Assembly: GCF_047246645.1 (NCBI RefSeq)
Contig: NZ_JBFOKR010000014.1
Location: 1 to 64,000 of the forward strand
Length of the DNA stretch: 64,000 bases
Direction of reading: 5' to 3'
From: Ferdinandcohnia sp047246645
Lineage (GTDB): Bacteria; Bacillota; Bacilli; Bacillales; Bacillaceae_L
Of the stretch, positions 50,777-60,934 are shown piece by piece. Made by a program: the position numbers and the translations under genes. Numbering within the stretch: the first letter of the stretch is position 1; each line of letters begins with the position of its first letter. A model generated the notes under the pieces. The model was not told the origin of the DNA and searched no databases. It worked only from the letters and a program-made list of their open reading frames with translations.

Positions 50777-51391
50777 ATGGATATTGAAATGATTAAGGAA
50801 TTAGTAACATTAAAGAATATAGAAGAGGTATTAAAGGAATATCGATCATTTGGTCCCTTACCTGGAATCCTTCTGCCGATGTTAGAGGCATTCCTGCCAT
50901 TTCTCCCTTTATTTGCATTTGTAATGGCAAATGCTGCAGCTTTTGGGCTTTGGTTGGGATTTTTATATTCATGGATTGGTGCCATTGCGGGATCGTTACT
51001 TGTCTTTTTTTTAGTACGCAAATATGGTCAAAAACGCTTCTTCTCATTTGTAAGCCGACATAGAAAAGTGAAAAGTCTTGTAAACTGGATTGAAAGACAT
51101 GGTTTTGGACCATTATTTATATTATTATGTTTTCCTTTTACACCATCAGCAGCAATCAATCTTGTTGCTGGGCTCTCAAGAGTTAGTACTCCTCAATTTG
51201 TTTTAGCAGTTTTATGCGGAAAATTAGTTATGATTTTTACGATTAGCTTCATAGGCTATGATATACGGGCGCTATTTCATCAGCCTGTTCGAACTATTAT
51301 TGTATTAATTATTATCTTTATTTTGTGGCTAGTTGGTAAGCGGGTGGAGGCTTGGCTTAAGGTAAAACCAGCTTTACTCAAGGAACGGTAA
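50777..51391 (+). CDS. yhjE: TVP38/TMEM64 family membrane protein
   Basis: A 204-residue membrane protein with five or so helices and the family block YSWIGAIAGSLLVFFLVRKYG, then FILLCFPFTPSAAINLVAGL. B. subtilis has yhjE directly before sipV, as here. DedA-superfamily members move lipids or support envelope homeostasis. ATG at 50777 after GGTGAGGAGATTTTGC. Confidence 0.88.
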   Translation: MDIEMIKELVTLKNIEEVLKEYRSFGPLPGILLPMLEAFLPFLPLFAFVMANAAAFGLWLGFLYSWIGAIAGSLLVFFLVRKYGQKRFFSFVSRHRKVKSLVNWIERHGFGPLFILLCFPFTPSAAINLVAGLSRVSTPQFVLAVLCGKLVMIFTISFIGYDIRALFHQPVRTIIVLIIIFILWLVGKRVEAWLKVKPALLKER

Positions 51392-51422
51392 AACTTATAT
51401 TAAATTGAAGGGTGGAGGAGAA

Positions 51423-51980
51423 ATGGAGGAAGTCCCAAAAAAACAGAGTTTTTCATTACTAAAGACACTTGGTGTAAGTATTGTGCTGGTTGTTTTTCTA
51501 AGGACTTTTTTGTTTACAAATTATGTTGTAGATGGTGAGTCAATGATGCCTACGCTTGAGGATGGCAATTTATTAATGGTCAATAAAATCGAAATGAGAA
51601 TCGGTGAACTTGAACGCTTTGACATTGTGGTGTTTCACAAAAGCAAGCAAGAGGATTTTGTAAAACGAGTTATCGGGCTACCTGGAGATCACATTGAGTA
51701 TAAAGACGATGTTCTTTATATTAATGGTAAAAAAGTGGAAGAGCCTTTTCTTGAAAAGTATAAAGAAGGCCTTATAGGTGGCAAATTAACTGGTGATTAC
51801 AAATTAGAAGAGGAAACGGGTCAGATGACTGTACCTGAAAATCATATCTTTGTTGTAGGAGATAACCGGCTTGATAGCTGGGATAGCCGTCATTTCGGAT
51901 TCGTACGAATGGACCAGGTAGTAGGAAAAGTAAAACTTAAATATTGGCCAGTTAATCAGATGGCAATTACTCTAAAATAA
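51423..51980 (+). CDS. sipV: type I signal peptidase
   Basis: A 185-residue membrane protease that removes signal peptides outside the cell. One N-terminal membrane helix (about 13-32), catalytic Ser40 in GESMMPTL and Lys81 in FVKRVIGLPGD, then FVVGDNRLDSWDSRHFG. The yhjE-sipV order supports the SipV name. ATG after GGTGGAGGAGAA; a TTG at 51405 is less likely. Confidence 0.92.
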   Translation: MEEVPKKQSFSLLKTLGVSIVLVVFLRTFLFTNYVVDGESMMPTLEDGNLLMVNKIEMRIGELERFDIVVFHKSKQEDFVKRVIGLPGDHIEYKDDVLYINGKKVEEPFLEKYKEGLIGGKLTGDYKLEEETGQMTVPENHIFVVGDNRLDSWDSRHFGFVRMDQVVGKVKLKYWPVNQMAITLK

Positions 51981-51994
51981 AGTAACATTTCATG

Positions 51995-52028
51995 AAGAAC
52001 TCTATCCAGGAATCGAGTTCTTTTTTTA
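51995..52028 (+). terminator. intrinsic terminator after sipV
   Basis: AAGAACTC / GAGTTCTT stem with seven T residues. Confidence 0.8.
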
Positions 52029-52082
52029 TGTGTATATGATAAAATAGTAACAATATTATGAATAAGAAAGGAGGTTTTGAAT

Positions 52083-55000
52083 TTGGGTGCGAAAATTCAC
52101 GTGCTACAAACGAAAATAACACCGCCAAATATGAAGGAACATATCTTAAGAAGACCTTCTTTAATGAAAAAAATGAAAACGATTCCAAACTATCCATTAA
52201 CACTTCTGCACTCTGGTGCAGGGTATGGGAAGACTACGGCACTTGCTACATATATTAATGATCAAAAAACAATATCCTGCTGGTACAGTGTTGGTTATAA
52301 CGATGATGATATTATTCCTTTTCTCACTTATGTCGTGTACGCCATTCGAAAAAATCACTCAGGATTCGGAACAGAACTCCTTCTTTATGTAGAAAATATT
52401 GAGCGTTATGTTCGGGATGAAGAAATTAGAACTCTATGTTCTTTATTTATAAATGAAATTTCCGTTTTAGAAAATGAAATTTTCTTATTTATTGATGACT
52501 ATCATCTCGTACAGCATTCAGAGGCAATTGATCAATGGGTAACCTGGTTATTACAGCATCTACCATCAAATCTACATCTAGTAATTTCAAGTAGGATAAG
52601 GCCAAACTGGGAGTTTTTAACGACCATGAAGGTGAAGGGGGAAATACTCGAACTAAGACAAAAGGATCTCATGTTTTCCTTTGATGAAGTTGAGGTGCTT
52701 TTAAGTGACCTTTATGAAGGGGAAATTAGTGAAGATGATGTAGAGCGTATCTTCTCTTTGACAGAGGGATGGATAATAGCAATTGGTATGATTCGTCAAC
52801 AACTTACATCTGACGGGAATTTAGTATCAATCCTGGCTAATAAATCACAATCACTAGATGAATTATTTCGTTTTCTTGCGATGGAGGTATTCATGAAGCA
52901 ACCTCCTATGGTTCAACAGTTCCTGGAGAATACTTGTATATTCGAAGAATTAAATGGCAGGGTTTGTGATGAAGTTTTAGGAATTAGAGGCTCAGGAGAA
53001 ATGTTAAAGGAGCTTTCTGATCATAATTTATTCTTGCTTTCTATTGGAGAAGGACAATACAGATATCATGCATTATTTAAAGAGTTTCTGGAACAGAGGT
53101 TGTCCTCTACAAATGAAAGACATTATCATAATTTGCACATCCAGACAGCTCGATATTATCAAAGATTGGGAGATTTTAATCAAGCAATCTATCATCTTGA
53201 AGCAACTGAAGATTATGAAAGAATAGCTGAGATCCTTCATCATTATGGGCAAAAGATGATTGAAAACGGACAGTTAGAAGGATTATTAGAACGCCTGAAA
53301 AAAATACCTACTACACTTATGAATCATTATTATTTACTCTGGCTATACAAGGGGGAGGCATTACGATACCGCTGCTCCTATAAAGAGGCAGAGGAATGTT
53401 ATATAAAGGTCATTCAAATGGCAAAAGAAGCGAGAGATCATCAAGGTATGAGTAAAGCATTTGAGGGCCAAGCAAAAATCTATCTCGACACGATTCAACC
53501 TGGTAAAGCGGAACGGTACTTACAGCAAGCTATTGAGACACTTGAACAACATACAGCTTCATCAAGTGAGGATAAGAGCCGCTTGTATCAGCTTATGGCT
53601 GAGAATTTAGCAAATGCAGGTCAGGCATTAAAAGCGAAAAAGTGGTTCGAAAAGGGGAAAGAACTTGATATCCCACTTATAGATGGAAACTTAGAAGCAA
53701 GGCTCTATCTAAGAACAGGAAAGTTAGTAGAAGCTCGCAAAATTCTAATGCAAAAGAAAGTGTATGAGAAAAAACAAGAAACAGCACACCTTCAGCAATC
53801 ACATAGGGAAACAGATCTACTTTTATCATTAATTGAAGCATTTATGGGAAATGGTCAAGCAGCAAAGGAACTTGCTGAGGCTGGTATTAAACAAGGAGTT
53901 AAATTTCAAGCTCCTTTTGTTGAGGCTTGCGGATGGATTCGAATGGGACATGCGGTTCAACTTATTGATAAATATGATCTATCACTTGCAACTCAATGCT
54001 ATGAAACCGCCCTTGAAATTATGGAAGAAATAAATGTTTCAAGAGGTAAAGCAGAACCATTAATGGGGCTTTGTGTTTTATACGGTAATAAGGGCCTGTA
54101 TGATAGAGCAATCGAGTTTGGAAATCGGGCTCTTGAAGAAACAGAAAAAGTAAAGGATTCATGGTTATCAGCACTTATCTTACTTTGTATGGGAATTTCC
54201 TCCGTTCATAACGGTAAAGGAGATAATGCTATAGAATATTTACACAGATGTAAGGCCCTATTTGAGAATTGCGGTGACCAATATGGAATTGTTATGGCTG
54301 AATTATGGCAATCCTTCCTCTATTATAATCAAAAAAATAGGGCTGATTTTATCCAAACCTTTAGTAGCTTTCTAAAGAAGATGCAGGTTGGCAGTTATGA
54401 ATATGTTCTAATAGAGCGTACAACTTTTGGGCCGCAAGATCTGTATAATGTTGTTCCATTGTTATTAGAAGCCCAGAATGAAGGTATTCACCATCAGTAT
54501 GTAAGCCAACTTTTAAACGACTTGGGATATTCAAATATTACATCACACCCTGGGTATACCCTTCGAATTCAAACGTTAGGGAAATTCAAAGTGTGGCTTG
54601 GAAGTCATGAAGTAGAAGAATCCGATTGGCAACGTGGAAAAGCAAAAGAGCTTCTTGAACTGTTTGTTACAAAGCGTAACAATTTGATAGATAGAGAGCA
54701 AGTCTTTTCTATATTATGGCCAGAGCATGATGAAACGGCGGCCGCAAGGGATTTTAAAGTGGCGTTAAATGCACTGAATAATGCGCTTGAACCAAATCGT
54801 GTTGCAAGGTCAACTCCGTTTTTTATCCAAAGAGTTGGTTCGTCCTATGGGTTAAACCAGGAAGCTGGATATCAGCTAGATATTATAGAATTTGAAGAAT
54901 GGATTCATGCCGGCTTACACGAAAAGGAGACAGACCAAGTCATTAAATGCTTGCGCCGGGCTTTAGAATTCTATGAAGGCGATTATCTACCAAATCGACG

Positions 55001-55328
55001 ATATGAAGATTGGTGCCTAAATGAAAGAGAGCGGCTTCAAGTATTATTTTTACGAGGTGCAGAACGAATTTCTCAAGCATATGTACAAACAATGCAATTC
55101 GATGAAGCGATTTACTGGTGTGAACAAATACTATCAAAGGATAGAACATGGGAAGAAGCTTATCGATTATTAATGTTCTGTTACTATCAAAAAAACAATC
55201 GCCCACAGGCGATGAAGTGGTACAAAAGATGTCTTGTTGCACTGGAAGAAGAACTAGGCGTTGACCCTATGCAACCAACAAAGCAAATGTACGAAATGAT
55301 TCTCCAAACTTCAAATCTCAAAAAATAG
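52083..55328 (+). CDS. MalT/AfsR-like large transcription regulator
   Basis: A 1081-residue protein. The N-terminal STAND ATPase domain has Walker A SGAGYGKTT (44-52) and FLFIDDYHLV as Walker B. A long tetratricopeptide middle (about 350-790) follows. The end (about 820-1081) is an OmpR-type winged helix (IQTLGKFKVWLG then RGKAKELLELFV) plus a bacterial transcriptional activation domain. Such regulators oligomerise when a ligand binds. It stands just before the transporter-enzyme cluster and is the best candidate to control it. TTG at 52083 lies 8 bases after AAAGGAGG. Confidence 0.88.
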   Translation: MGAKIHVLQTKITPPNMKEHILRRPSLMKKMKTIPNYPLTLLHSGAGYGKTTALATYINDQKTISCWYSVGYNDDDIIPFLTYVVYAIRKNHSGFGTELLLYVENIERYVRDEEIRTLCSLFINEISVLENEIFLFIDDYHLVQHSEAIDQWVTWLLQHLPSNLHLVISSRIRPNWEFLTTMKVKGEILELRQKDLMFSFDEVEVLLSDLYEGEISEDDVERIFSLTEGWIIAIGMIRQQLTSDGNLVSILANKSQSLDELFRFLAMEVFMKQPPMVQQFLENTCIFEELNGRVCDEVLGIRGSGEMLKELSDHNLFLLSIGEGQYRYHALFKEFLEQRLSSTNERHYHNLHIQTARYYQRLGDFNQAIYHLEATEDYERIAEILHHYGQKMIENGQLEGLLERLKKIPTTLMNHYYLLWLYKGEALRYRCSYKEAEECYIKVIQMAKEARDHQGMSKAFEGQAKIYLDTIQPGKAERYLQQAIETLEQHTASSSEDKSRLYQLMAENLANAGQALKAKKWFEKGKELDIPLIDGNLEARLYLRTGKLVEARKILMQKKVYEKKQETAHLQQSHRETDLLLSLIEAFMGNGQAAKELAEAGIKQGVKFQAPFVEACGWIRMGHAVQLIDKYDLSLATQCYETALEIMEEINVSRGKAEPLMGLCVLYGNKGLYDRAIEFGNRALEETEKVKDSWLSALILLCMGISSVHNGKGDNAIEYLHRCKALFENCGDQYGIVMAELWQSFLYYNQKNRADFIQTFSSFLKKMQVGSYEYVLIERTTFGPQDLYNVVPLLLEAQNEGIHHQYVSQLLNDLGYSNITSHPGYTLRIQTLGKFKVWLGSHEVEESDWQRGKAKELLELFVTKRNNLIDREQVFSILWPEHDETAAARDFKVALNALNNALEPNRVARSTPFFIQRVGSSYGLNQEAGYQLDIIEFEEWIHAGLHEKETDQVIKCLRRALEFYEGDYLPNRRYEDWCLNERERLQVLFLRGAERISQAYVQTMQFDEAIYWCEQILSKDRTWEEAYRLLMFCYYQKNNRPQAMKWYKRCLVALEEELGVDPMQPTKQMYEMILQTSNLKK

Positions 55329-55335
55329 GAATAAT

Positions 55336-55385
55336 GAAAAAAGACTGAGACTACTATGGTAAAAAGTAGGCTTGGTCTTTTTTAG
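55336..55385 (+). terminator. intrinsic terminator after the large regulator
   Basis: AAAAAAGAC...CTACT / AGTAG...GTCTTTTTT, a two-part stem with T-run. Confidence 0.8.
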
Positions 55386-55530
55386 TTTTAGGGACCTACT
55401 TCGATATGGTTATGGGAATCAGAGCTTTGGTTTTCTAACTAAAGTCTTGTAGTTTTGGATAAACATGCTAGGGAAATAGATTATAGACTGGTCAATGAAT
55501 GCCTAACGGAAGGGAGTAGTGGTGGAGTTG

Positions 55531-55860
55531 GTCGTTCATAAGGTAGATGAACGACCTTAGCTTGAAGAATGCCGACGGGAAGTCACTCATAAGGAAGATG
55601 AACGCCCACAGCTTGAGGAAGTGCCGAATCGAGGTCACTCATAAGGCCGATGAACGCCCACAGCTTGAGGAAATGCCGAAGTGAGGTTACTCATATGAAT
55701 AATGAATGCCTTCACCGAAGGAAGTACCGAAGCGAAGTCACTCATAAAGGCAATGAACGCCCACAGCTACAGGAAACCAAACGCGAAGTCACTCAAAAGA
55801 ATGATGAACACTCTCCGCCTGAGAAAATGCCAAAACGAGTCCACACAAAAAATGATAACC
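55531..55860. repeat. 51/52-bp minisatellite
   Basis: Seven units begin at 55531, 55582, 55634, 55686, 55737, 55788 and 55839, each starting near GTCACTCATAAGG and containing GATGAACGCCCACAGC. In one frame the unit would read EVTHKxDERPQLEEMPK, but 52-base units break the frame and stops occur, so no protein spans the array. It fills most of the 715-base gap before livK. Function unknown. Confidence 0.75.
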
Positions 55861-56043
55861 CGAATCTACTAGTACCCATTATTTAGCGAAAGCCTTAAAA
55901 TACTACACTCCTAGAGTAAAACAATATCCCATTAAATTAATGTATCCATCACCTTGTAACTCAGTTGTAACTAATCCGCAGTACGATGAATTCAAAGTTT
56001 TCTAGTTTTAATGTTTAAGTCGAATTTTCAAGGGGGAAGAAAA

Positions 56044-57297
56044 GTGGGAAAGAAGAAATCATTTATGAGAATGTTGTTTATGAGTTTGCTCGCTATGTTA
56101 ATGGTAGTTGCCTCAGCATGTAGTTCCGACTCAACTGGAACGAAAGAGGAAGACAATGGGAACAAAGGGAATGACTCAGGTGAAGAAGCGAAGGATCCTA
56201 TTAAGATTGGTGTACTTGCTTCATTAAGTGGTGGCCTTGAATCTTACGGGAAGCAATCTACTCAAGGTTTTGAATTGGGGCTAGAGTATGCCACTGGTGG
56301 CACGATGGAAGTTAACGGGCACCCAATTCAATTTGTAGTGGAAGATACAGAAACAAAGCCAGAGGTTGCAATTCAAAAAGCAACTAAACTAATTGAAGAA
56401 GATGGAGTAGATTTCTTAGTTGGTTCATCAAGTTCAGCTGATACGTTAGCGGTTTTACCACTGGCGGAAGAATATGAAAAAGTTATGATCGTTGAACCTG
56501 CTGCTGCCGATAGTATTACTGGTGCAGACTGGAATAAATACATTTTCAGAACTGCACGTAACTCATCTCAAGATGCAGTTGCAGGTGCAGCAGCGATTGC
56601 AAAGGAAGGCGTTAAGATTGCGACTTTAGCACCGGATTATGCATTTGGTAGAGATGGTGTTGCAGCATTTAAAGAAGCCGCAGAAAAATTGGGCGCTGAT
56701 ATTATTCATGAGGAATATGCTGACCCAGCTGCAACAGACTTTACTTCAAATATCCAAAAAATTATTGAAGCAAAACCAGATTATTTATTTGTAGTTTGGG
56801 CTGGTGCGAACTCGCCGTGGAATCAAATTGCAGATATGAAGGTTCAAGAAAATGGAATTAAAATTTCTACTGGCGCTCCTGATATTCCTGCTCTTGCAAC
56901 GATGAATGCATTAGTTGGTATGGAAGGATTCACAGTATATTATCATGGTCTTCCTAAGAATGAGATTAACGACTGGTTAGTAGAAAAACATAAAGAGAAA
57001 TTTAATGGAGAAGTTCCAGACTTATTTACACCTGGTGGAATGACAGCTGCATTAGCAATCGTAGAAGCGATTAAAAAGACAGATGGCAAAACTGATGCTG
57101 AGACACTTATAACTGCAATGGAAGGTATGAGCTTTGAAACACCTAAAGGTACAATGACTTTCCGAGAAGAAGATCACCAAGCACTGCAAGCTTTATATGC
57201 AATCCGTTTAGAAAAAGTGGATGGTGTTGATTATCCAGTTCCTGTACTTATGCGTGAACTTACACCAGAGGAAACAGCTCCACCAATACGTAACTAA
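56044..57297 (+). CDS. LivK-like substrate-binding lipoprotein
   Basis: A 417-residue secreted lipoprotein with lipobox VASAC (Cys near residue 26), an acidic linker, and the periplasmic-binding fold of the branched-chain amino acid type (IGVLASLSGGLESYGKQSTQ; VGSSSSADTLAVLPLAEEYE). GTG at 56044 follows AAGGGGGAAGAAAA; upstream ATG and TTG codons are in frame. It captures the substrate for the ABC transporter that follows. The neighbours suggest an acyl or carboxylic substrate rather than an amino acid. Confidence 0.88.
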   Translation: MGKKKSFMRMLFMSLLAMLMVVASACSSDSTGTKEEDNGNKGNDSGEEAKDPIKIGVLASLSGGLESYGKQSTQGFELGLEYATGGTMEVNGHPIQFVVEDTETKPEVAIQKATKLIEEDGVDFLVGSSSSADTLAVLPLAEEYEKVMIVEPAAADSITGADWNKYIFRTARNSSQDAVAGAAAIAKEGVKIATLAPDYAFGRDGVAAFKEAAEKLGADIIHEEYADPAATDFTSNIQKIIEAKPDYLFVVWAGANSPWNQIADMKVQENGIKISTGAPDIPALATMNALVGMEGFTVYYHGLPKNEINDWLVEKHKEKFNGEVPDLFTPGGMTAALAIVEAIKKTDGKTDAETLITAMEGMSFETPKGTMTFREEDHQALQALYAIRLEKVDGVDYPVPVLMRELTPEETAPPIRN

Positions 57298-57308
57298 AGT
57301 ATGAAAAG

Positions 57309-57339
57309 GTAAACTTCGGTAGCTTCTGCCGAAGTTTAC
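57309..57339 (+). other. strong hairpin between livK and the ABC genes
   Basis: GTAAACTTCGG / CCGAAGTTTAC, a perfect 11-bp stem without a T-run. Such hairpins after binding-protein genes stabilise the upstream message or thin out downstream expression. Confidence 0.65.
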
Positions 57340-57378
57340 TATTACTTTCAAAAGAGTATACAAAAAGAGGTGAAAAAT

Positions 57379-58146
57379 ATGAACCCTATTATAGAAACTA
57401 AAAATTTATCAATATCTTTTGGTGGTCATAAAGCGGTAGATGGAGTGAATTTCACGGTCCCTGCAAATCACTTTAAATCAATTATTGGGCCAAACGGAGC
57501 AGGAAAAACAACATTCTTTAATTTATTGAGCGGACAACTAAGTCCGACGAATGGTCAGGTGTATTTCAAAGGCGAAGATATTACAAAATTAACGCCAACT
57601 GCTAGAACACGAAAAGGAATTGGACGTTCTTTTCAAATAACCAATGTATTTCCCAATCTAACGGTGCTAGAAAACGTTCGACTGGCGGTACAGTCCGTGG
57701 CGGGCGTTAGATATCAAATGTTAAAGCATTTTCGTAAATATCGACAATTCGAAGAGAAAGCAAAGGAAATATTAACGCTTGTTCTTCTTGAAAATAAAGT
57801 AGAAGCTGTGGCTAAGAATTTAGCCCACGGCGAAAAAAGGAAGCTGGAAATTGCGATGCTCTTGGCATTAGAGCCAGAGGTATTATTGCTAGATGAACCT
57901 ACAGCAGGGATGTCGCTTGAAGATGTGCCAGCGATACTAGAGGTTATCAAGAAAATAAAAGCAGAAGGAAATCGAACAATTATCTTAATTGAACACAAGA
58001 TGGATATGATACTCGATCTTTCTGATAGTGTAATGGTTTTATTTAATGGTAGATTGCTAGCTGATGGAACTCCAGAAGAAATCATGAATAATGAAACAGT
58101 ACAATCAGCGTATCTAGGAGGTTTGTACGATGACAATGCATCTTAA
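57379..58146 (+). CDS. LivG-type ABC transporter ATPase
   Basis: A 255-residue ATPase with Walker A GPNGAGKTT, the LivG-type signature LAHGEKRKLEIAM and Walker B LLLDEPTAGM. It drives import with the LivF-type ATPase. ATG at 57379 after AAAGAGGTGAAAAAT. Overlaps the next gene by 17 bases. Confidence 0.92.
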   Translation: MNPIIETKNLSISFGGHKAVDGVNFTVPANHFKSIIGPNGAGKTTFFNLLSGQLSPTNGQVYFKGEDITKLTPTARTRKGIGRSFQITNVFPNLTVLENVRLAVQSVAGVRYQMLKHFRKYRQFEEKAKEILTLVLLENKVEAVAKNLAHGEKRKLEIAMLLALEPEVLLLDEPTAGMSLEDVPAILEVIKKIKAEGNRTIILIEHKMDMILDLSDSVMVLFNGRLLADGTPEEIMNNETVQSAYLGGLYDDNAS

Positions 58147-58837
58147 AGTAGAAGCAATTGAGACCTATATTGATCAATTTCATATTTTACAAGGCGTTTC
58201 CTTTGAAGCAAAAAAAGGGGAAGTCACTGTACTCCTTGGAAGAAATGGTGCGGGAAAAACAACTACTTTAAGGTCCATTATGGGACTTAATCCGCCGTCT
58301 AAGGGTAGAGTTGAATACAATGGGGAAAACATTGCAGGGCTAGCAACCTATCATATTGCAGGGAAGGGAATTGGCTATGTTCCTGAAGATCAAGGGATAT
58401 TTGGGGAATTAACGGTAGAAGAAAATATGAAGGTGGCCATTAAAAAAGAAAATGACCAAACAAGAGAGCGTTTAGAATATATCCTTACTTTGTTTCCAGA
58501 CCTTAAGAATTTTTGGAAGCGAAAAGGTGGCAATCTGAGTGGTGGACAAAAACAGATGCTATCTATAGCAAGAGCATATGTAAACAACAATGACTTATTG
58601 TTAATTGATGAACCGAGTAAGGGACTTGCTCCAATTGTTGTTGAAAAGGTGATGGAGTCAATTCAGGAGATGAAATCACAAACAACGATTGTTTTAGTTG
58701 AGCAAAACTTTTATATGGCAAGTACGATTGGGGATCAATTTTACATTATTGATGATGGAAGAACAGTTCATAGTGGTGCTATGAAAGAGCTAAAGGAAAA
58801 CGAGCAGCTTCGTAAACAATATTTAGGAATTGCTTAA
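58130..58837 (+). CDS. LivF-type ABC transporter ATPase
   Basis: A 235-residue ATPase: Walker A GRNGAGKTT, signature LSGGQKQMLSIARAY, Walker B LLIDEPSKGLAP. Second ATPase of the branched-chain type importer. ATG after GGAGGTTTGTACG. Confidence 0.92.
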   Translation: MTMHLKVEAIETYIDQFHILQGVSFEAKKGEVTVLLGRNGAGKTTTLRSIMGLNPPSKGRVEYNGENIAGLATYHIAGKGIGYVPEDQGIFGELTVEENMKVAIKKENDQTRERLEYILTLFPDLKNFWKRKGGNLSGGQKQMLSIARAYVNNNDLLLIDEPSKGLAPIVVEKVMESIQEMKSQTTIVLVEQNFYMASTIGDQFYIIDDGRTVHSGAMKELKENEQLRKQYLGIA

Positions 58838-58867
58838 TAACTGAATCCAATGGGAGGAGGACTATAA

Positions 58868-59728
58868 TTGGATGTTTTAATAAATTTAACAGTTAATGGT
58901 CTAGCAACTGGAATGCTAATATTTCTTCTAGCTGCTGGTTTAACTTTAATCTTTGGACTTATGGATGTATTAAATTTTGCGCATGGCGGCTTGTTTGCAT
59001 GGGGTGCCTATGCTGGTGTGTGGACTTATGATATGACCGATAGCTTTTTACTAGGTATTATTTCGGCTTTACTAACCGGTCTACTATTAGGTTTGCTCAT
59101 GGAAAAATTCATTATTACTCCAGTGTATGGAAATCATATTCAACAGATTTTAATTACATTAGGAGTCATGATAGTACTATCTGAGATGCTGAAAGTAGTC
59201 TGGGGACCCAATCAATTAAGTGCTTCAACGCCTTCTTATTTAAGTGGTAGTTGGGAGTTTGGTGGAGTTATTTTAATCAAGTATCGTCTGTTTATAATCA
59301 CGATTGGTTTTCTAGTGTTCTTTTTAATTTATTATATTTTAAAAAATACAAAGATAGGGTTAATCGTCCGTGCAGGAGTTATTAATAAAGAAATGGTGCA
59401 AGCATTAGGGATTAATATTAAAAAGATTTTTATGCTTGTATTTATGGTCGGTGCCTCTATGGCAGCTCTAAGTGGCGTATTGTTAGGCCCGTATTCTGGC
59501 GTTATTCATGCAGAAATGGGAATGGAATTTGCTATTCTTGCTTTTATCGTTGTAGTAATAGGTGGGATGGGCAGTATTACAGGTTCTTTATTTGCAGCTA
59601 TTTTAGTAGGGTTATCTGGCGCATTTATGGCGTATTATGTCCCAGAATTATCGCTGGCAGTTAATATGCTGCTAATGGCCATTGTATTAATTTTTAGACC
59701 ACAAGGATTATTTAGTGCAAAGGGGTGA
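58868..59728 (+). CDS. LivH-type ABC permease
   Basis: A 286-residue membrane protein with about eight helices; GLTLIFGLMDVLNFAHGGLF near the start and VVIGGMGSITGSLFAAILVG near the end are LivH hallmarks. TTG start after GGGAGGAGGACTATAA. Confidence 0.92.
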   Translation: MDVLINLTVNGLATGMLIFLLAAGLTLIFGLMDVLNFAHGGLFAWGAYAGVWTYDMTDSFLLGIISALLTGLLLGLLMEKFIITPVYGNHIQQILITLGVMIVLSEMLKVVWGPNQLSASTPSYLSGSWEFGGVILIKYRLFIITIGFLVFFLIYYILKNTKIGLIVRAGVINKEMVQALGINIKKIFMLVFMVGASMAALSGVLLGPYSGVIHAEMGMEFAILAFIVVVIGGMGSITGSLFAAILVGLSGAFMAYYVPELSLAVNMLLMAIVLIFRPQGLFSAKG

Positions 59729-59732
59729 GGGT

Positions 59733-60737
59733 ATGAAACTTCTCAACAATTCTTCAAAAGCAAATATTATCTATATTGCTGTTGCTGTTTTTTTACTATG
59801 CTATCCATTTGTAGACGATACAAGAAGTATATTAATTCTCTTTACACAAATTTTTATATTTGCTGTTTTTGCAATGAGCTATGATATTTTGCTAGGTTAC
59901 ACGGGTATCGTATCGTTTGGACACGCGATGTTTTTTGGAATAGGAGCTTATACAACCGGGATTCTATTAAAAAGATTTGAACCAACAATCATGATGTTTC
60001 TACTCTCAATCCTTGTTGGTGTTGTTATTTCGGCGATTATAAGTTATATCGTAGGACTACTTTCGTTACGCTTAAAAAGTCATTTTTACGCTATGCTTAC
60101 GCTCGCTTTCTCAGGTTTGTTTTTAGTTGCTGCAGAAAAATGGAGATCCCTAACGGCCGGTAATGATGGATTTACATTTCGTATTCCGGATTTATTAAAG
60201 GACCGTATGGTGTTGTACTTTGTCACGTTACTTTTAATGATTGTAGTATTCCTTATTTTAAAAAGATTCACTGAATCTCCTTTAGGTCGTGTACTTCAAG
60301 CGATTCGTGAAAATGAACCGCGAACAGAATCATTAGGTTACAATGTCATCCATTATAAAATTATCGCAAGTGTTGTTGCTGGAATTGTTGCTAGTATTTC
60401 GGGCTCAATGTATGTATTAACACTTCGTTTTGTAAACACATCTGTATTTGCAATGGATGTTACATTAGACGCTCTCCTTATGACCATCATTGGTGGAGTG
60501 GGAACCTTAGTTGGAGCAATTATTGGTGCAGGGTTAATTGAGTTTGCTCACCACTGGTTAACTGGGTTAGCAAAGGTACATTGGATATTTGAACGTTGGA
60601 TGATATTTTTCGGAACTCTCTATATATTAGCTGTAATGTTCTTCCCGATGGGAATTGTAGGGTCAATAAAAGCAGGCTGGGCAAAAAGACTATCAAAAAA
60701 AGTTGGAGTTACTAAGAAGGAGAAAATAGCAGGCTAA
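59733..60737 (+). CDS. LivM-type ABC permease
   Basis: A 334-residue membrane protein with DILLGYTGIVSFGHAMFFGI and the late IIGGVGTLVGAIIGAGLIE, typical of LivM. ATG at 59733 after GGGGTGAGGGT, 4 bases past the LivH stop. Confidence 0.92.
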   Translation: MKLLNNSSKANIIYIAVAVFLLCYPFVDDTRSILILFTQIFIFAVFAMSYDILLGYTGIVSFGHAMFFGIGAYTTGILLKRFEPTIMMFLLSILVGVVISAIISYIVGLLSLRLKSHFYAMLTLAFSGLFLVAAEKWRSLTAGNDGFTFRIPDLLKDRMVLYFVTLLLMIVVFLILKRFTESPLGRVLQAIRENEPRTESLGYNVIHYKIIASVVAGIVASISGSMYVLTLRFVNTSVFAMDVTLDALLMTIIGGVGTLVGAIIGAGLIEFAHHWLTGLAKVHWIFERWMIFFGTLYILAVMFFPMGIVGSIKAGWAKRLSKKVGVTKKEKIAG

Positions 60738-60749
60738 GGAGAGAGGTTC

Positions 60750-60929
60750 ATGAATGAGAATCCAATTATAACTTCATTCGTTGTCCGCTGTGCTTTAGTT
60801 AATGTTGATGAAGAGACGTTGAAAAAGCAATGGCGTATTAAAGTGAGTCATGTGCAGGGTGAGGATGAAGTGATTGTAACTGATCTGGAAGAGGCATATA
60901 GCTTCATGAAACAAGTTATTGAGGAGTGA
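60750..60929 (+). CDS. 59-residue protein between transporter and enzymes
   Basis: ATG after AAGGAGAGAGGTTC; product MNENPIITSFVVRCALVNVD at its start and EEAYSFMKQVIEE at its end. Its stop lies inside the ribosome site of the KAS III-like gene, so it is part of the same operon. No domain recognised; it may be a helper of the enzymes that follow. Confidence 0.65.
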   Translation: MNENPIITSFVVRCALVNVDEETLKKQWRIKVSHVQGEDEVIVTDLEEAYSFMKQVIEE

Positions 60930-60934
60930 CAATC

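Noticed and set aside
55650..55886. 78-codon frame in the minisatellite
   Set aside because: It covers only part of the array, switches repeat phase and has no ribosome site; better explained as non-coding repeat.
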